Assembly (NCBI GenBank): GCA_019188255.1
Contig: JAETXT010000011.1
Span: 1,674,001 to 1,738,000, forward strand
DNA: 64,000 nucleotides
Direction of reading: 5' to 3'
Origin: Verticillium longisporum
Lineage: Eukaryota > Ascomycota > Sordariomycetes > Glomerellales > Plectosphaerellaceae
How positions within the stretch are numbered: position 1 is the stretch's first letter; every line of letters starts with the position of its first letter. The translations under genes were made by a program, and so were the position numbers. The notes below the pieces were generated by a model. That model worked only from the letters and a program-made list of their open reading frames with translations. It had not been told where the DNA came from and did no database searches. This document shows positions 20,729-33,781 of the stretch, piece by piece.

Positions 20729-23700
20729 CTATCCGTCCACCTGTCCATCCGCGATAGCGAGACGCTGCTTCATGCTCTTGGCCTTCTTGCCCGTGGCGCC
20801 GCCGCGTCGCTTTTTCGTCCCCTTCGCGTCGGCTTCCGCCGCGACCGGCGTCGCCGTACCCGAGGCCTGTTTATCATCAAAGTTGCCTTCGCCTGGGAAA
20901 AAGTTAGAACCATTGTCGTGCCACTACCGCAGAATAGAAAACTCACCCTCGTGATACATCTCGTCGAGACTGACACCGTCGCCGACCGGCCGCTTCCTCT
21001 TGGCGGCCGCCTTCTTCTTCGTCGCGCCCGGCGGCTTGTCAAACTCGCCGGCTTCGAGCATCTCCTTCTCGCGCCGCTCAATCATCTCAGCCTGATCGTC
21101 GTCGGCCAGCCACATGGCGATGTCGCGGTTGCGGTTCTCCGGCGCACGACGGCCAGAGAAATCGACACTGGCACCACCACCCTGGATGACGACGCGCTGC
21201 ACCTCCTCCTTCTGCAGCGCGCGCTTGCGGATTCGCTCCTCAATCGTGCCACGCGTGATGAGACGATAGACAGTGACCTGCTTGGTCTGACCCAGTCTGT
21301 GCGCTCGGTCCATGGCCTGCGAGTCAATGGTGGGGTTCCAATCCGAGTCGTAGAAGATGACCGTGTCTGCGGTCGTCAGGTTGATACCGAGACCACCAGC
21401 ACGAGTGGACAGCAGGAAGATGAAGATTTCAGGCCGCGTCTGGAAGTCAGCCACCGTGTCTCGTCTGTCCTCGAGCTTGGTGGAACCGTCAAGTCGACAG
21501 TACTTGTAGTTCCGGTAGGTGAGGTACTCCTCCATGAGATCAATCATGCGTGTCATCTGGAAGTACAGCAGGACACGGTGACCCTCGTTCTTGAGCTTGA
21601 AGAGCAGACCGTCCAGCATGGCCAACTTGCCGCTGTCCGTGACGAAGCGGCGCATCGACGGCACTCCAATGTTCGTGAACTTCTTCTTCTCGTTGTCGGG
21701 TGCGGGGAGCATGGCGGGGGGAGGATAATGAGCGAGCGGCACCTGCTGTGTGACAAGCGCCTTCTCCTCGATGGGCGTCGGGCCGGCAAGCATTTTACGG
21801 ATCGACGGGTTGAACAGGACACCCTCACGCTCAATGTTGGCGCCGCTGCTGATACAGCCGACCTCGATGGGGGGCGCAGACGCGCTCGGGCGCGCAGCCT
21901 GCTCCAAGCGCCCAAGCCCAGACTCGTTGTAGTCGCTGCGTGCCACATTCATGAGGTTCGCCAGTATGCCCCCTTGTGTGACTTCGGCCAGCGGCTTGCG
22001 GTCGTTTTGTGCCTTGATCTGGAAGAGGGCATGGGCCGGCGTGAAGTTTTCATCTTCCGCATCGTCATATGCGATCTGCATGTGACTGAGGCGGTCGCTC
22101 TGCTGCGCAAGCTCGACAGCGCGGGTAAACGAGTCTTGATGAGTTGCCCGGTAGACATCGCCAGCACTGACATCCGCGAACCGCAGCCACGAAAAGGCTT
22201 CGGCATCCTTGGCGCTCTCACGAACGTTTTCCGGCGTCCAAATGTTGAAGAGATGCTGCAGGCTCTTGTTCCGCCAGCCGGCCTTTTGGTTGTCTCTGCC
22301 AGCCTTGTGGAGGCGACCGCCCTCTTGCCAGACCAGCCTCGGGAGGTCATATTCAATCATGTTGCGTGTCGAGTAACCAACGTCGACATTGGTGCCCTCG
22401 CGGATGAATGATGCGGTCTCCGCAAAGTAGCCAAACGCAAACGGTGACGTGGTGTCGGCACGCTCAAACAGGTCGGGGTGGTTGCAAACCTTGCGGAATT
22501 GCATGACGAGGTTCATCAGTGTGCCCGAGTCATTATCGTCACCCGTTGTTGCCTTCTCGATGAGGTCCATGATACTGATCTGGTTCCGGAGGTTGGCGTA
22601 GATGGCTCGCTGTCGGTAGGTGAGATCGCAGAAGATATCCTTCTCAATCTTGTCACCCAGTTCCTTCTGCACGTGCTTCTTGACACGACGCAACATGAAC
22701 GGCTTCAGAATCATGTGCAGACGCTTGAGCTGGTCCTCATTGAGCTTCGTGTTACTTTGTGCGTGCGATTCAATGTCCTTGGAGAACCATTCGCTGAACT
22801 CATCGTGCGAGTCGAACAGCGACGGCATGATGAAATGGAGCAGTGCCCACAGTTCCTGCATGTTATTCTGAATGGGTGTGCCGGTAAGCAGAAGTCGATT
22901 GCGGCAGTGGAAGCCGAGAAGACTCTTCCAACGAGAACTCTGCGAGCTCTTGATGGCCTGCGCCTCATCAAGAATCATGTACTGCCACTTCATCTTCTGG
23001 AAATAGGCGACATCGGAAACGACGAGCTGGTACGAGGTGATGCAGACATGGAACGCGGCTTCCTTCTTGTACGTGACGTGCTTGCGGTCCCAGAACTTGC
23101 GGAGCACCTTTCGGTCGCCGGCAGAGCCCCAGTACGGCAGAATCTTGAATTCGGGAACGAACTTGCGAATTTCCTGCTCCCAGTTGTGCAGGGTGGACGC
23201 TGGCGCAACAACAAGGAAGGGGCCCCAGATATCGTACTTCTCGGCAAGGTAGGCCATGACCGAGATGGACTGCACAGTCTTGCCGAGACCCATCTCGTCG
23301 GCGAGAATGCCGTTGATACCTTGCTCGTAGAGGTTGGCCAACCAGTTGAGACCCTTGAGCTGGTATTCTTTGAGCTGTGCGTTGATGAGTTTGGGCTGGC
23401 CGATCTCGACGTCGCCGAGGCCCGTGGGGTTCTGGAAGTTCATCTCGCCCTCCTCGTCCATGTCCATGTCGCCGTCCTTGTCCTGGTTGTTGAACGCCCT
23501 CGCCTTGGCCTGCGCCTCAGCAATGGCGTTCTGCGCATTCGCCATGGCGGCCTGCCGCAACGCCGTCTCGTCCTCGGCGTCGAAGTCGAGGTTCTCAAAG
23601 TTGGTGACCTTGCCGCCAACGTTACTCGACTCGTCAATGTCCATCGCCTCGTTTTGTTGCGTCACCTCCTTGTTCTCGCTGGCGAGTTCAGGATTGTCTG

Positions 23701-26700
23701 TACTCCTCTCAACCTCGGCCGTCTTGATCTTCTTGCCGATAAAGTGAGAATAGAGCTCCGTCTGCGAGATCAAGAAGTTGAGCTTCCTCTTCTGGCGGGC
23801 TGCCTCACGGTCGGCTTCCTCCTTGCGAGCATTCTCGAGCTCCTGCTTCTCGGCAGCCTTGCGAAGGTCACGCTCCTCGCGCTCGTTGCGCTTCCAGAAG
23901 CCCATCATGTCACGCATGACACGCTTGGCGCGCGCCTGCTGGTCCTTGGTGCCCTTGTTCGTGCGCAACTGCCAGCGTTTGGCCTCCTTGGAAGCAAGGA
24001 TGGCCGTTTTCTTGAGGTTGGAAGCCTTGACCTGGTAAGACTCGGCAGCCAGCTTGAAGGTCTTGTTGACATCCTTGCGTGCGAGATCGCGCCAGATTTG
24101 GTCGTAGATCTGGTTGTAGCCCTTGGTCTGGAACTTGGCGTCCTTGCTCGGTGGCTCCTCCACCTTCTCTTTGGCGGGCTTGGGTTCCTTGGGCTCCTTA
24201 ACCTCCTCGTCAGCTTCGGCGGCATCGACGTCGGCGCCGTCCTCCTTTTCCTTGTCCTTGTCCTTGTCCTTCTTCTCCTTCTTCTCCTTGTCTTTGGACT
24301 TGGACTTGTTGAGCTTGATGCGAATCTTCGACTCGTCCTTGGGTGGCAGCTCTTCGCCGGCGTCGAGCGCGCGCTGGGCAGCCTCGGCAGAGTCCTTCTC
24401 GGCTTGCTTCTGCTCCTTAGACTTCTTCGGCCTAGGACCTCCGCGACCTTTGCCCTTGGTTTTCGTACCGGGCTCCATGTCGGACGCCTGGAATGTGGAC
24501 ATGGTGCCGCCTTCGAGGTTGAGCTCGAGGTTGCGTGCGGGCCCTTTGATGCCCTTCTGAAGAATCAGCTTCGTCTGTTGCGCCTTCTTGTTGGCGCGCT
24601 CAGCATCACGGAGGTGGCGGGCCTTCTCATCGTCGTCCTCGGCGAGGCGGGCCTTCTCCAGTGCGGCCTTCTTGGCTTCCATGGTGACGGCCATGGACTT
24701 TTCGCGCCGACGTTTGCGCTGCATGTCCTTCTTGCGTTCCTTTTCGGCATACAGCTCGCGTTCACGGACCTCTTGGAGAGCCTCCTCATAGTAGAGCTCA
24801 TCGTAGCGTCGCTTGCTTTGCTCCGTGTGCGTATTGATGCGGTTGACAATCTTCTCACTGCCATGAGTGCGACGCCTGTCGTTGTGTTGAGCCTCCAAGT
24901 TCTGCATAATACGGCGACGCTTCTGGCCGCGCTGCAGGAAGCTTCGATGCTCGTCATCGAGCTCTGTATCGTCGACGTCATCGGTCTCGGCGTCAAGCTT
25001 TGCAATCTGGGCCTGAACCTTCTTCTCCTTGTCGGCCGAGAGCACCTTCTGCTTGGGCTGGCCGTTGGCCTGCCTCTTGACAGGGACACGGGGAGTGGGC
25101 GTCTCACGAGCAGATGAGGCACGTCGACTGGTCTTAGGCGTCGACTCTGCGTCTCGAATATCGGAAGCACGCGACTTGGATTTCCTCGGCACCTTAGCCT
25201 TCTTCTCCTTGACAGTCGGTGTTGAATCTCGCGATTTCCCCTTGGCGATGTGAATCTTGGGAGTGGGCTCGTCAAATTCAGGCTCGGCCTCGACCTCGGT
25301 ATCAATGTCCATCATGGCCCTGTCATTGCGTTCGGGCTCGGTCTCGGTCTCGACCTCGGCCTTGGGTTCGTGGGCGCGTTCGTCAATGACAGCAGCAGGG
25401 GGAGGCGATGGCGCTCTAGGCTTGGCAACAGGCTCGGAACTCGACAAGATGTTGGAAAAGGACATGGGGTCGGCACGACTCGGGGTCTGTTCAGGAGGAG
25501 AAACAAAAAGGTTAGCTGCATGGTTCTGTCGCAAAACAAGGGAGCGTTCACATACGCTTGCCGGAGCTGCCGCCGGCGCCTTCAGAGGCGAGACGTCGGA
25601 CTTGGCCATGGGGGGCACGACGTGTGAGGCACCATTCGAGGACGCGTGGTGTGCAGCAGGAGAAGCAGCTCGTCTCGCGTTGGGCGAGGTCATGTGCAGC
25701 GGCGGCGGGCGGATGGATGGACTGATGGAACCGGCCAGGGGCGGTGCAACGTGCGCGTGCGAGACGGGACTCCGTGGCGAGTAGGTCGTGGGGCCTGGAG
25801 AGGCGTGACTGCCGTTTCGATAATAGGCGTGATGCTGCTGCTGCTGATGGTCGGCAGGCGTGGAAGCCTGCGAGTAGGGATACGGGTCGCGCGGCTGTTT
25901 GATGATTGATGGAATGTCAGCCAGGGGGGTTGCGTTTCGTTTGATGGGCAGGGACGAATATGGCGATGGGACTCAGGAAATGGATGATTGGGGCGATGGG
26001 TGATGAGGGTCGGGAGGGCGTGGATCAAGGTAAGGAAAGGGAGGATGGATGGGGTTTAATTTTTCTGGGGCGCGCCTCGTGTCATTGAGGTCGTGACGGG
26101 AGAAATGGGGGGAGAAACGGGGAGTCCAAGCCCAAGCCCAAGCCCAAGCCCAAGCCCAAGCAATCTTGTGTGTCCGCAATCCGCATTTCTTATCTGGATC
26201 GGGTTCGGGTGGGCAGGTGCGGTGCAAAGCCCAGTGCACGTTTTTCTTTGCGTGCCTGCCAGCTGGTGTTCACCCTTTGGCCTGTCTTGGTTCAATGGGC
26301 AGGAGCACAAGCAAGCAAGTCGGTAGGCGAGGCAGGAAGAGTGAGTGTCAAGACAAAGAAGAGTGCTGTATAGGTAGGTAGGCAAGGGAACAAGATGCAA
26401 AAAGGGGGACTGCATGGGTTGGATGAAGTCATTGCTGAGGAAAGGAGTAACGGCAAAACGCAGATGGAAGGGTCGGACAGAGAAGAACAAGGGGGCGGCG
26501 AAGCCTCAAACCTTTGGTGGTGATGCCTGAACTGATGATGCAGGGTACCGCGGCGCGACTGCATCTGATATCCTCCTCTCTCTTGTGGTATCGGTCAGCG
26601 GGTCGTAATAGCTACTCGTAGTCGGCTTGGCATCGCGTAGGGTCGAGGTTTTCTGCGACGACTGAGACTGTGACTGTGACTCGGGCGGGGGGTAGTAAGC

Positions 26701-27198
26701 ACCGCTGGGCGGGTGCAGAGGCGACAAAGGCGGGCCTTGCAGGTGGGCGCCCGATGAGGGTGACGACGAGGCTCCGCCGAGAGCTGGCAGCGTGGGCGCG
26801 AGAGGACCGCCAGGGCCCGACGACGAGCTGAACGGGGTCGGATGGGAGAGCACGGGCTGATGGGATCGCGACGAAGACGGCGGCGAGCGATGGTCGTGAT
26901 GGTGCGATGGCTGCTGGTGATGTGGCGACGAGTAGGCGGACGACGAGTGCGCGTGCGAGTGGGCTTGCGGGTGTTGGAAGTCAGACTGGGTCGGAGAGCG
27001 CAGGCTGAAGCCGGCGTGTCGCGGTGGCGGTGGTGCCTGGGGCGAGACGAGAGAGCTAATGTCGTGGAGGTGACGTCTGTCGCGATCACCGCGTCCACGT
27101 TCACGTTCACGATCACGGTCGCGTTCGCGGTCCTCCTCGCCGTCGCGGCGCGAAGGCGCTTGTAGCACCGTGGATCGAAAGTCGTTGGGCGAATCCAT
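20729..27198 (-). CDS. INO80: INO80 chromatin-remodelling ATPase (4 exons)
   Basis: Catalytic subunit of the nuclear INO80 complex; Snf2-family ATPase that slides nucleosomes and exchanges H2A.Z, acting in transcription, replication and repair. The proposed gene has exons 27198-26512, 25894-25556, 25486-20947 and 20892-20729 and encodes about 1,909 residues, the usual size for filamentous fungi. Intron 1 is unusually long (617 bp); intron 2 is 69 bp, stop-free and in frame, so it is easily missed (GTATGT..GCTAAC..ACAG); intron 3 is 54 bp. Exon 1 carries the family's [17 protein letters not shown] segment. The DBINO domain lies at about residues 800-920 ([20 protein letters not shown]). The ATPase core has DEMGLGKT near residue 1,074 and DEAQ near 1,180. 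The long insertion typical of INO80 precedes the C-terminal helicase half, with [11 protein letters not shown] near 1,738. The tail is lysine-rich. Confidence 0.95.
26125..26161 (+). repeat. (CCCAAG)n microsatellite in INO80 intron 1
   Basis: About six uninterrupted CCCAAG units, reading as CTTGGG on the transcribed strand. Confidence 0.85.
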
Positions 27199-29873
27199 GG
27201 CGATTCAAGTCTATGTAGGGGCACCGGGGAGAGTCGCAGCCGTTCGCAGCCGTCGACACGATGCGGTATTAGGAGGGGACGAGGGGAGGGGGGGGGGGAG
27301 CCGAATCGAAGTCGAGCAGAAGACGAGGACTATCGTGGGCCCATATGCTCCGACAGTGGCCCTGGGCCTCGCGTATAATCGAGAAGGATAGACAATCGGA
27401 AAAGATGGCAAAGGATGGAGATGGCGAAGATGTCGCGATGGTCGGGTGGTTCGGCCGTGCTGGTGGCGATGCGATTGGGATGGTAGAGTACGCGACCGAG
27501 TTGGTGGTGGTGGTGGATACTGTGTGCCCAGAATGGGGTGTGTGGGAAAAAGAGAAGGTGACGATAACTGCTGTGGTGTTGTTGTGTGGGAGAAGTCAAG
27601 CCCGGCGGGATGGCATGGGAGGGGGAAGGGGATGATGGGGCGTTGGGAAGATGGGGTGGGAGAGGAGGGACGTGGAAGGGAAGCCAGACAGGCGAGAGCC
27701 GGGGGGATGAAGAATTGCGGGAAATGCAGAAAGGGGAGTGTGTGGTGTTGTGATGGATGAATGGTCGGGTGCAGTGGATTGGGGATGGATGGGGATGGGG
27801 ATGGCACAGGTTTCGGGGTTTGGCCAGGTTGGTCTGGATCGGGTCAGTTGGGGTCGGTTTGTCGCGAGGGCGAACCGGAGACGCTTCGTGGCCTTGGATC
27901 GAGACTCAGGTGATCTGATGGGGGAGAAAAAAAGGTCATGACATGAGGGCAGGGCGGGCTCTGTTCGCGTCTCTCTCTCTCTGCCGTTCTCGCTCTCTTC
28001 GTTCCTACCTATCCCCTGGCTTCCACGCTTCCACTATTGCTGGCGTCAGTCAGTCAATCCCGCGAGATGCAGCTCCAGCAACACACCTTGCACCTTGCAC
28101 CTTGCACCTGGCTGGCACCTTGCTCCCTGCACCAGCACAAGCACCACAACGCCAGCCCGTCTCCACGTCCATGGCCTGTCCTCAGCCGCTAACCCGCCCC
28201 GTCTAGCCACATGTGGACTAGTGCATCTCCCGGAAACCGTTCCTGTTCTGCATCCCCCCCCTTCTGCCACCTCCCCAAAAGGTACGATCTGTCAGGAAAG
28301 GCTTCACTGGATTGTGGTCATGCCAACGCGTAGCAACCGGAATCTGGGCATCACTCTGTTTCATACATGCCTCGCTCAGATCCTTTACGTTCACCTTGCA
28401 AGCCCACGTCTGTTGTCTCGGGATGGACACCATGATAGCAGTGGAGGGGGGACCAGTCATCATCGTCGCAACCGAAAACACCCACCCCCCCCCCTAGGAT
28501 GCGCGATCCCAAGGTACCTACCTGCCTGAGGGGGGACTGACTGGCGATGGTCTCAAAAGTGGGCTTCCACTCGTTCGCCTCCCAACGCCCATTTTCTTCC
28601 GCCTCTTTGTGGCCGCGCGCTGCTGGCCCGGAAAAGGAACTGGCCCTATGATGCCACATCACCTTGCCTCTGTCGCATGAGCAACGTGGTCTAGGGTCGC
28701 CCGTGCTAACTACTCACTCCAGATGCACGATGCATGAATATCATGAATATTGCCATCGGTGAATTTACAGTCGGTGCCGAACTCAGAGATCGCGCTCGGA
28801 ATGTATTGCGTCGTCCAAAGTGGATGGATCTCGCGCCTCCTGGGTTGTGCGTCACAGCCACGGTGCAAGCTCACCCAACCGTGCCGGAATTTCTCGCCCT
28901 CAATCCACCACAGCCCTTCGTGCACTCAAATCCATCGAGAAACCACATTTTCACCGTTCAAATTCGTGATTTCATCGCCAAAATCATCATCCCCCGTCGC
29001 TCTACCGAGATTTCACCCCATCGCCCCCGAATGACCCTGATGTGCTCCCTTACCGTAGAGACCACCACCTCACGACGGCCCGCCCGCCAATTCGTGCCCC
29101 CTAGGCTCAATCACAGCTACGCAGCCAGCGAGCCAGCAGGACCTGACCAACTGGCACAGTGCCCAGACTCCACCATTCCCTGCTTTTTCACCACCGCCCC
29201 CCTCCGCGGCCTCAGGCTGTCCTTTGCTCTGGGAAAATTCATTCTAGACTGCACCCAGACACGTGCGTCATCCTCACGCGCGCGCGCGCGCAAAATTGCG
29301 GACGGGGCTGCCATTTTTATTTCCGAGGCTGCACCACATCGTACAGGCAAGCCCGGCTCTTCCCAGGCAGCCCGCCCCCCCAAGCTCAGGGACACACGGG
29401 GAAGGTTCGGCATCATGGTTCTCGCTGTCACGCATGTCACATGTTGAGCTTCTCATACATGCTGGCGCCTCACAGCGACAGGAGACACAGACGCCTTTAC
29501 GACATGCACACAAATGGCCTTGCATGCACTGGGAGCCATAGGGCAAGACTGAGGCAAGACAAGACTGGTCAATCGAAAACATGCATGCATTCTATCTATC
29601 CTCATGCCGAAACCTCCCCTCCAAAAGCCTTCAGGATGCCCTGACTCCTCCCCGGGCATCCTCTCGCGCGCGCGGGGGGTACCGCCAGTCTCGGTGCCAG
29701 CCCGTCCGCGCGCCCTGATGAGCCTCGACCAGATGAGCGCTCTTTTCAGAAACTTTTTTTCCCATCTTTCGCATTCCGGTCGTGATCGTTCTTTGCTCAT
29801 CGTCTCTCTTCTTGGAGGCTTCTCGTCTCTTCATCGTTCGTCTGCAAAACGCTCGCCCCCTCTCTCTCGCCGC
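27199..29873. other. Long spacer: INO80 promoter and ARB1 downstream region
   Basis: 2.7 kb with no supported gene. It holds GGAT/GGGGAT-rich DNA (about 27690-27810), a small CACCTTG tandem (28084-28107), polyC tracts and CG-rich alternations near 29277-29290. A 237-codon plus-strand frame at 28734-29447 shows no domain, and its composition follows the local C-rich background. Much of this may be INO80 5' UTR and promoter. Confidence 0.45.
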
Positions 29874-31904
29874 TTAGACGGCACCGGCCGAAATCATCTT
29901 CTTGCGCAGGTAGTTCTTGTACTCGCCTATCGTGCCGTCCCAAGGCTTGATGGTCTTGTTCTCGCACACCAGAATCTGCTTGGCAATCTTGTCGAGGAGA
30001 CTGTGAGACATGTTAGCAAAGTTGGACCGAACAGACGAAATGGCAAGGAATCATACCGGAAGTCGTGCGACACGACGACGACACCGCCGCTAAAGGCGTT
30101 GATGGCGTCGGCCAGCGAGTCAATGGTGGGAATATCCAGACCGTTGGTGGGCTCGTCGAGCAGCAGCATGTTGGGGCTCTCAATGGCGAGCAGGGCGAAG
30201 ACGATACGGCTCTTCTGGCCGTCGGACAGGGTGCCGATGAGCGAGGTCTGGGACTCGCCCGTCAGGCCGTAGCGGCCGAGCTGCTGGCGCCAGTACTGGT
30301 AGTCCTGGGACTTCTCCGAGTACTTGTCGCGCACAAAGTCGAGGGCCGACTTGGTCATGTCGAGCTGTTCGGCCGAGTGCTGCGAGTAGAGGCCGAGCTT
30401 GAGGTGGGTGTGGCGCGTGACGGTGCCGTTGGTGGACGAGAGCTTGCCCGTCATGAGACGCAGCAGGGTCGACTTGCCGACACCGTTGGGGCCGACGAGG
30501 GCAGTTCGGGAGTCCATGTCGAAACCGAGGTCAATGTGGCGGTACAGGTCGTCCTTGGCGTCACCAGAGTAGGAGAAGGTAACGTTGTCAAAGGACAGGA
30601 CTGGGGGAGGGAGCTTGTCGACGTCGGCGAAGCGGAAGGTGAAGACGCGGTCCTGGTGCACGGGCTGGATGAAGCCGTCGGCCTCCATCTTGTCGAGAAT
30701 CTTCTGGCGCGACTTGGCCTGCCTGACCAAGTTGGCGTAGGTACCGGCAGAGGCGATGAACTTTTAATGTGAACAATCTCGTCCTGCTGCTTGTGGTAGG
30801 CCTTCATCTGGTTCGTCTCCAACTCGGCCCTTGTCTTGGCGTACGAGTCGTAGTTACCACCGTAGTAGATGAGCTTCTTATCACGCATGTCGATCATGTT
30901 GCTGCAGACACCGTTGAGGAAATCTTCCGAGTGGGACACGAGCACGAGGGTGCGCTCCCACTTCTTCATGTACTCCTCGAGCCACACACAAGCCTCGAGA
31001 TCCAAATGGGCCGTGGGGTCGTCGAGCAGGAGCAGCGACGGCTTGACGAACAGCGCCTTGGCCAGCGCGACACGCATCCTCCAGCCACCAGACATGTCCT
31101 TGGTCTTCTTGTGGATGGTCTGCTTGTTGAAGCCGAGACCGGTGAGAATGAGGGAGGCACGGGTGGCGAAGGTGGAGGGGTCCATGGACTCCATGTGCTG
31201 CAGGGCGGGTCAGTCTGGATGAAAATCTCCCCAAGGAAATGAAAATTTGGAAATAAAAAAGCAGGCATGCTTACATCGTAGACGTCCATGAGGACAATGC
31301 TCTCGGGACCCTCGTCCTCGAGAATCTGCTCGGCGAGCTTGTCGAGACGCTCCATCTCGCGCTCGGCCTCGGTGACGACCCACTCGAGGGCACCAAGGTC
31401 GGTGGGCGGGGCACCCTCGTTCAGCAGGTAAATGTCAATGTGCTCGGGGATGGGGAACTCGCGGGCGGCAATGGCCTTGAGGAGGGTGGACTTTCCGCAG
31501 CCGTTCTCGCCGAGGAGACCGTAGCGGCGGCCGTAGGACAGCTCCATGGTGCTGTCCTGGATGAGCTGGCGACCGTGGAAGACGAGGGAGGTCGAGGTGA
31601 TCTTGACGTCCTTGGAGGTCTGGGTCGAGGCCAGGACACCGGTGGTGACACGGTCGGAGATGCCGTGCTTGTCCATCTGGTCGGCGAGGCGCTTCACCTC
31701 GTCGGCCTTGTCGGCACCGGTGGCGGGGCCATCAGCCTGGATGGGCTTGCCGTGGGCGTCGAGCTCGGGCTCGTCGCCATTGACGGACGAGGCGGCGGTG
31801 CCGGCGTTCTTGGAGCCGGCACGCTTGGCGGCCGGCTTCTTGTGGAGGTTGCCCTCCGCAGCCTTCTTCGCGAGACGCTTCTCCTTGGACGCGGAGGGGG
31901 CCAT
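29874..31904 (-). CDS. ARB1: ARB1, ABC-F ATPase of ribosome biogenesis (3 exons, apparent 1-base deletion)
   Basis: Soluble ABC-F protein (human ABCF2 relative) that in yeast shuttles with 40S/60S precursors and is essential. The start is ATG 31904 ([16 protein letters not shown], a lysine-rich N-terminus); the frame upstream is 5' UTR. Introns are 31198-31274 and 30001-30056. Two ABC cassettes are present: GENGCGKST near residue 133 and [14 protein letters not shown], then [12 protein letters not shown]; second [22 protein letters not shown] and [11 protein letters not shown]. Between the cassettes, at a run of four As (coding strand) at 30763-30766, the frame breaks: text before it ends HIK and text after it resumes as the expected [16 protein letters not shown] in another frame. 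One lost base explains this and would give 632 residues. In an essential gene a sequence error is the most likely cause. Confidence 0.92.
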
Positions 31905-32883
31905 GATGACGGGTTGTGATGTGTGGTGATGTGTGTTGTCGTTGCAGGCGGGGTTTTGGGTGGGATGGCGGGGCAGGAGGAGAAGTAGGAGGGGTATCAG
32001 AAAAGTATGCGCGCGGTCGTCGAGACTGTACGCTGCGTTGGCAAGGCCGTCGAAATTCCCTTGCGTTTTATGTAGCAAAGGAAAATGAAGCCTCAAAGGA
32101 ATGCCCGAATGATGGGAAGAAAGGGCGTGTCGGGGGATGTTGGACAGGAGGGAGTCGTCAGGTCTAGGGCGGTGCGAAGAAGCACCTCAAGAATGATTTC
32201 AGGCTGGCAAAGGAAAAGGTGGGGGGTCCTTGGAAGTGTGAGGGAGTGGTGGGCATGGTGGGGCAGCCGGGTTGGATTTTTGAAAATTTGGTCCTGATAA
32301 GCGATATGATAGGGCCACCGATAAGGCGCATGTCAGTCAAAACAGCAGTTTGGGCGCCAGAGGCGATTTTGTCGGCCAACGCGAGCCAGTGCAAAAACGC
32401 AGGCTGCAGTGCCATGCCAGCCAGAGCGAGGCCTTGGGATGTCGGCAACAGTGGTCACGTAGGCCTTGCTTTTTTTTTCCCGCTATCGCACGATGAGACC
32501 CTTCTTGCGTTCGTAGGCAGTGGTCTCACCGCTCAGGGGGGTTATGCATGCCCAGGCAATGTTGACAGTTCGAAATAAGCCTGACGTCACATGGTCACAT
32601 GACTTGGGCTGTGGAGATGCAGCGCTGTGGTATTCACTGCCCTCTGTGCATGCTATCGAGTCTTGGTGGATGAGGCGACAGAATTATACAGTGTGATGTT
32701 GCCTTGTAAGACATCTAGTATTCACATGTCCGATGGAAAGCACATAAAGCCACCTCCAGTTGCGTCTCGAATTAACCTCTCGCAAGTGTCATAAGGAGAA
32801 GTAGCACATGTTGGCAATAAATAGTACCAAGTGACTGTAAAAACAAACGAAAAAACGCCAACCAAGAACACCCCAGTCACCCG
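31905..32883. other. ARB1 promoter and downstream spacer
   Basis: No gene called. Open frames here read through the ARB1 5' UTR or are antisense to it. Confidence 0.45.
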
Positions 32884-33781
32884 TCATGACAGCTGTCGAC
32901 TGCTATAATCCCGCAGCATCTGCACGGTCCCGTCGGCCCCGGGCTCGTACCGCACCGAGTGATTCGCATAGTACGCAATAGGCAGCCTCTTCCTCCGAAC
33001 GACCTCGAACAGCGTCGCCGGCGGCACCTTTTCAAACTCCCTCAGGTCCTCCCTCGGCACGAAGACGACGTCGACGTGGTGCCTCTTCTTGTCGTCGGCG
33101 GCGATGCACGCGAAGACGAAGAGGACAAAGTGCACGATCCTGAACATGGTACTGTTAGCACAGCGACACGAGGGTGTGAGACGGAAGAACGCACGGCAGC
33201 AGCGCGTGGAGCACGGCAATGGTCAAGGTGCGCCTGGACGAGCTGATGTAGTTATAGCCGGGCGTGTACACGTGCGGGTTGTACCAGTCGGGCCAGGGCG
33301 TGCGCTGGTAGACGTAGCTCTGCCACAGGAAGACGCTCAGCACGGCGCTGCCGAGCCAGATGCCGAGGTGAACGGTGACGTGCAGGCCCGGGTGGCCGAA
33401 GCTGAAGCGGCGGTCGCGGCGGTCGCGGTCGGCGTTGCGCCACCAGAGGCCGCGGTCGCGGACGATGCGCAGGACTATGTCGAGGGACGACCAGACAAGG
33501 GCGACAATGGCGGTCGGGGCGCCAAAGGCGGCGCTGACGTCGGGCTCGACGTCGTCATGGGTGAACGAGTAGCAGATGACGGAGATGGCCATGACGGAGA
33601 GGATGATGGAGGTGACGCGCAGGACGAAGGCTGTGCGGTGGGTGCTGCGGTGGTGGGGGACGGCCGTGTAGAAGGCGCCGCCGCGGGTATCTTCGGGTGT
33701 GGTTATGGAGATGCCGGCGGGATCGAGTGGTGTCGTGTCTGTGGTGGTGTTGGACCGATTGCGCAGTGGTATCAGGTCCAT
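32884..33781 (-). CDS. Hypothetical four-helix membrane protein (2 exons)
   Basis: Unrecognised fungal membrane protein of 280 residues. Exon 1 is 33781-33195 and exon 2 is 33139-32884; the 55-bp intron has GTGCGT, a GCTAAC branch and TTCAG, and joins in phase within a hydrophobic segment. Helices are visible at about residues 50-72 (AFVLRVTSIILSVMAISVIC), 85-105, 132-150 (VTVHLGIWLGSAVLSVFLW) and 185-208, the last spanning the splice junction. After it comes a soluble C-terminus of about 75 residues (DDKKRHHVDVVFVPREDLRE...). The N-terminus is polar and Ser/Thr-rich. It is on the same strand as the next gene, which also has four helices, but shared residues are few. Confidence 0.75.

Noticed and set aside
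22478..25117. 879-codon open frame on the plus strand, antisense to INO80
   Set aside because: It mirrors the codon bias of INO80, is Leu/Val-rich without domains, and INO80 is certain on the other strand.
28734..29447. 237-codon plus-strand frame in the INO80-ARB1 spacer
   Set aside because: No domain, biased composition, no homologue recognised.
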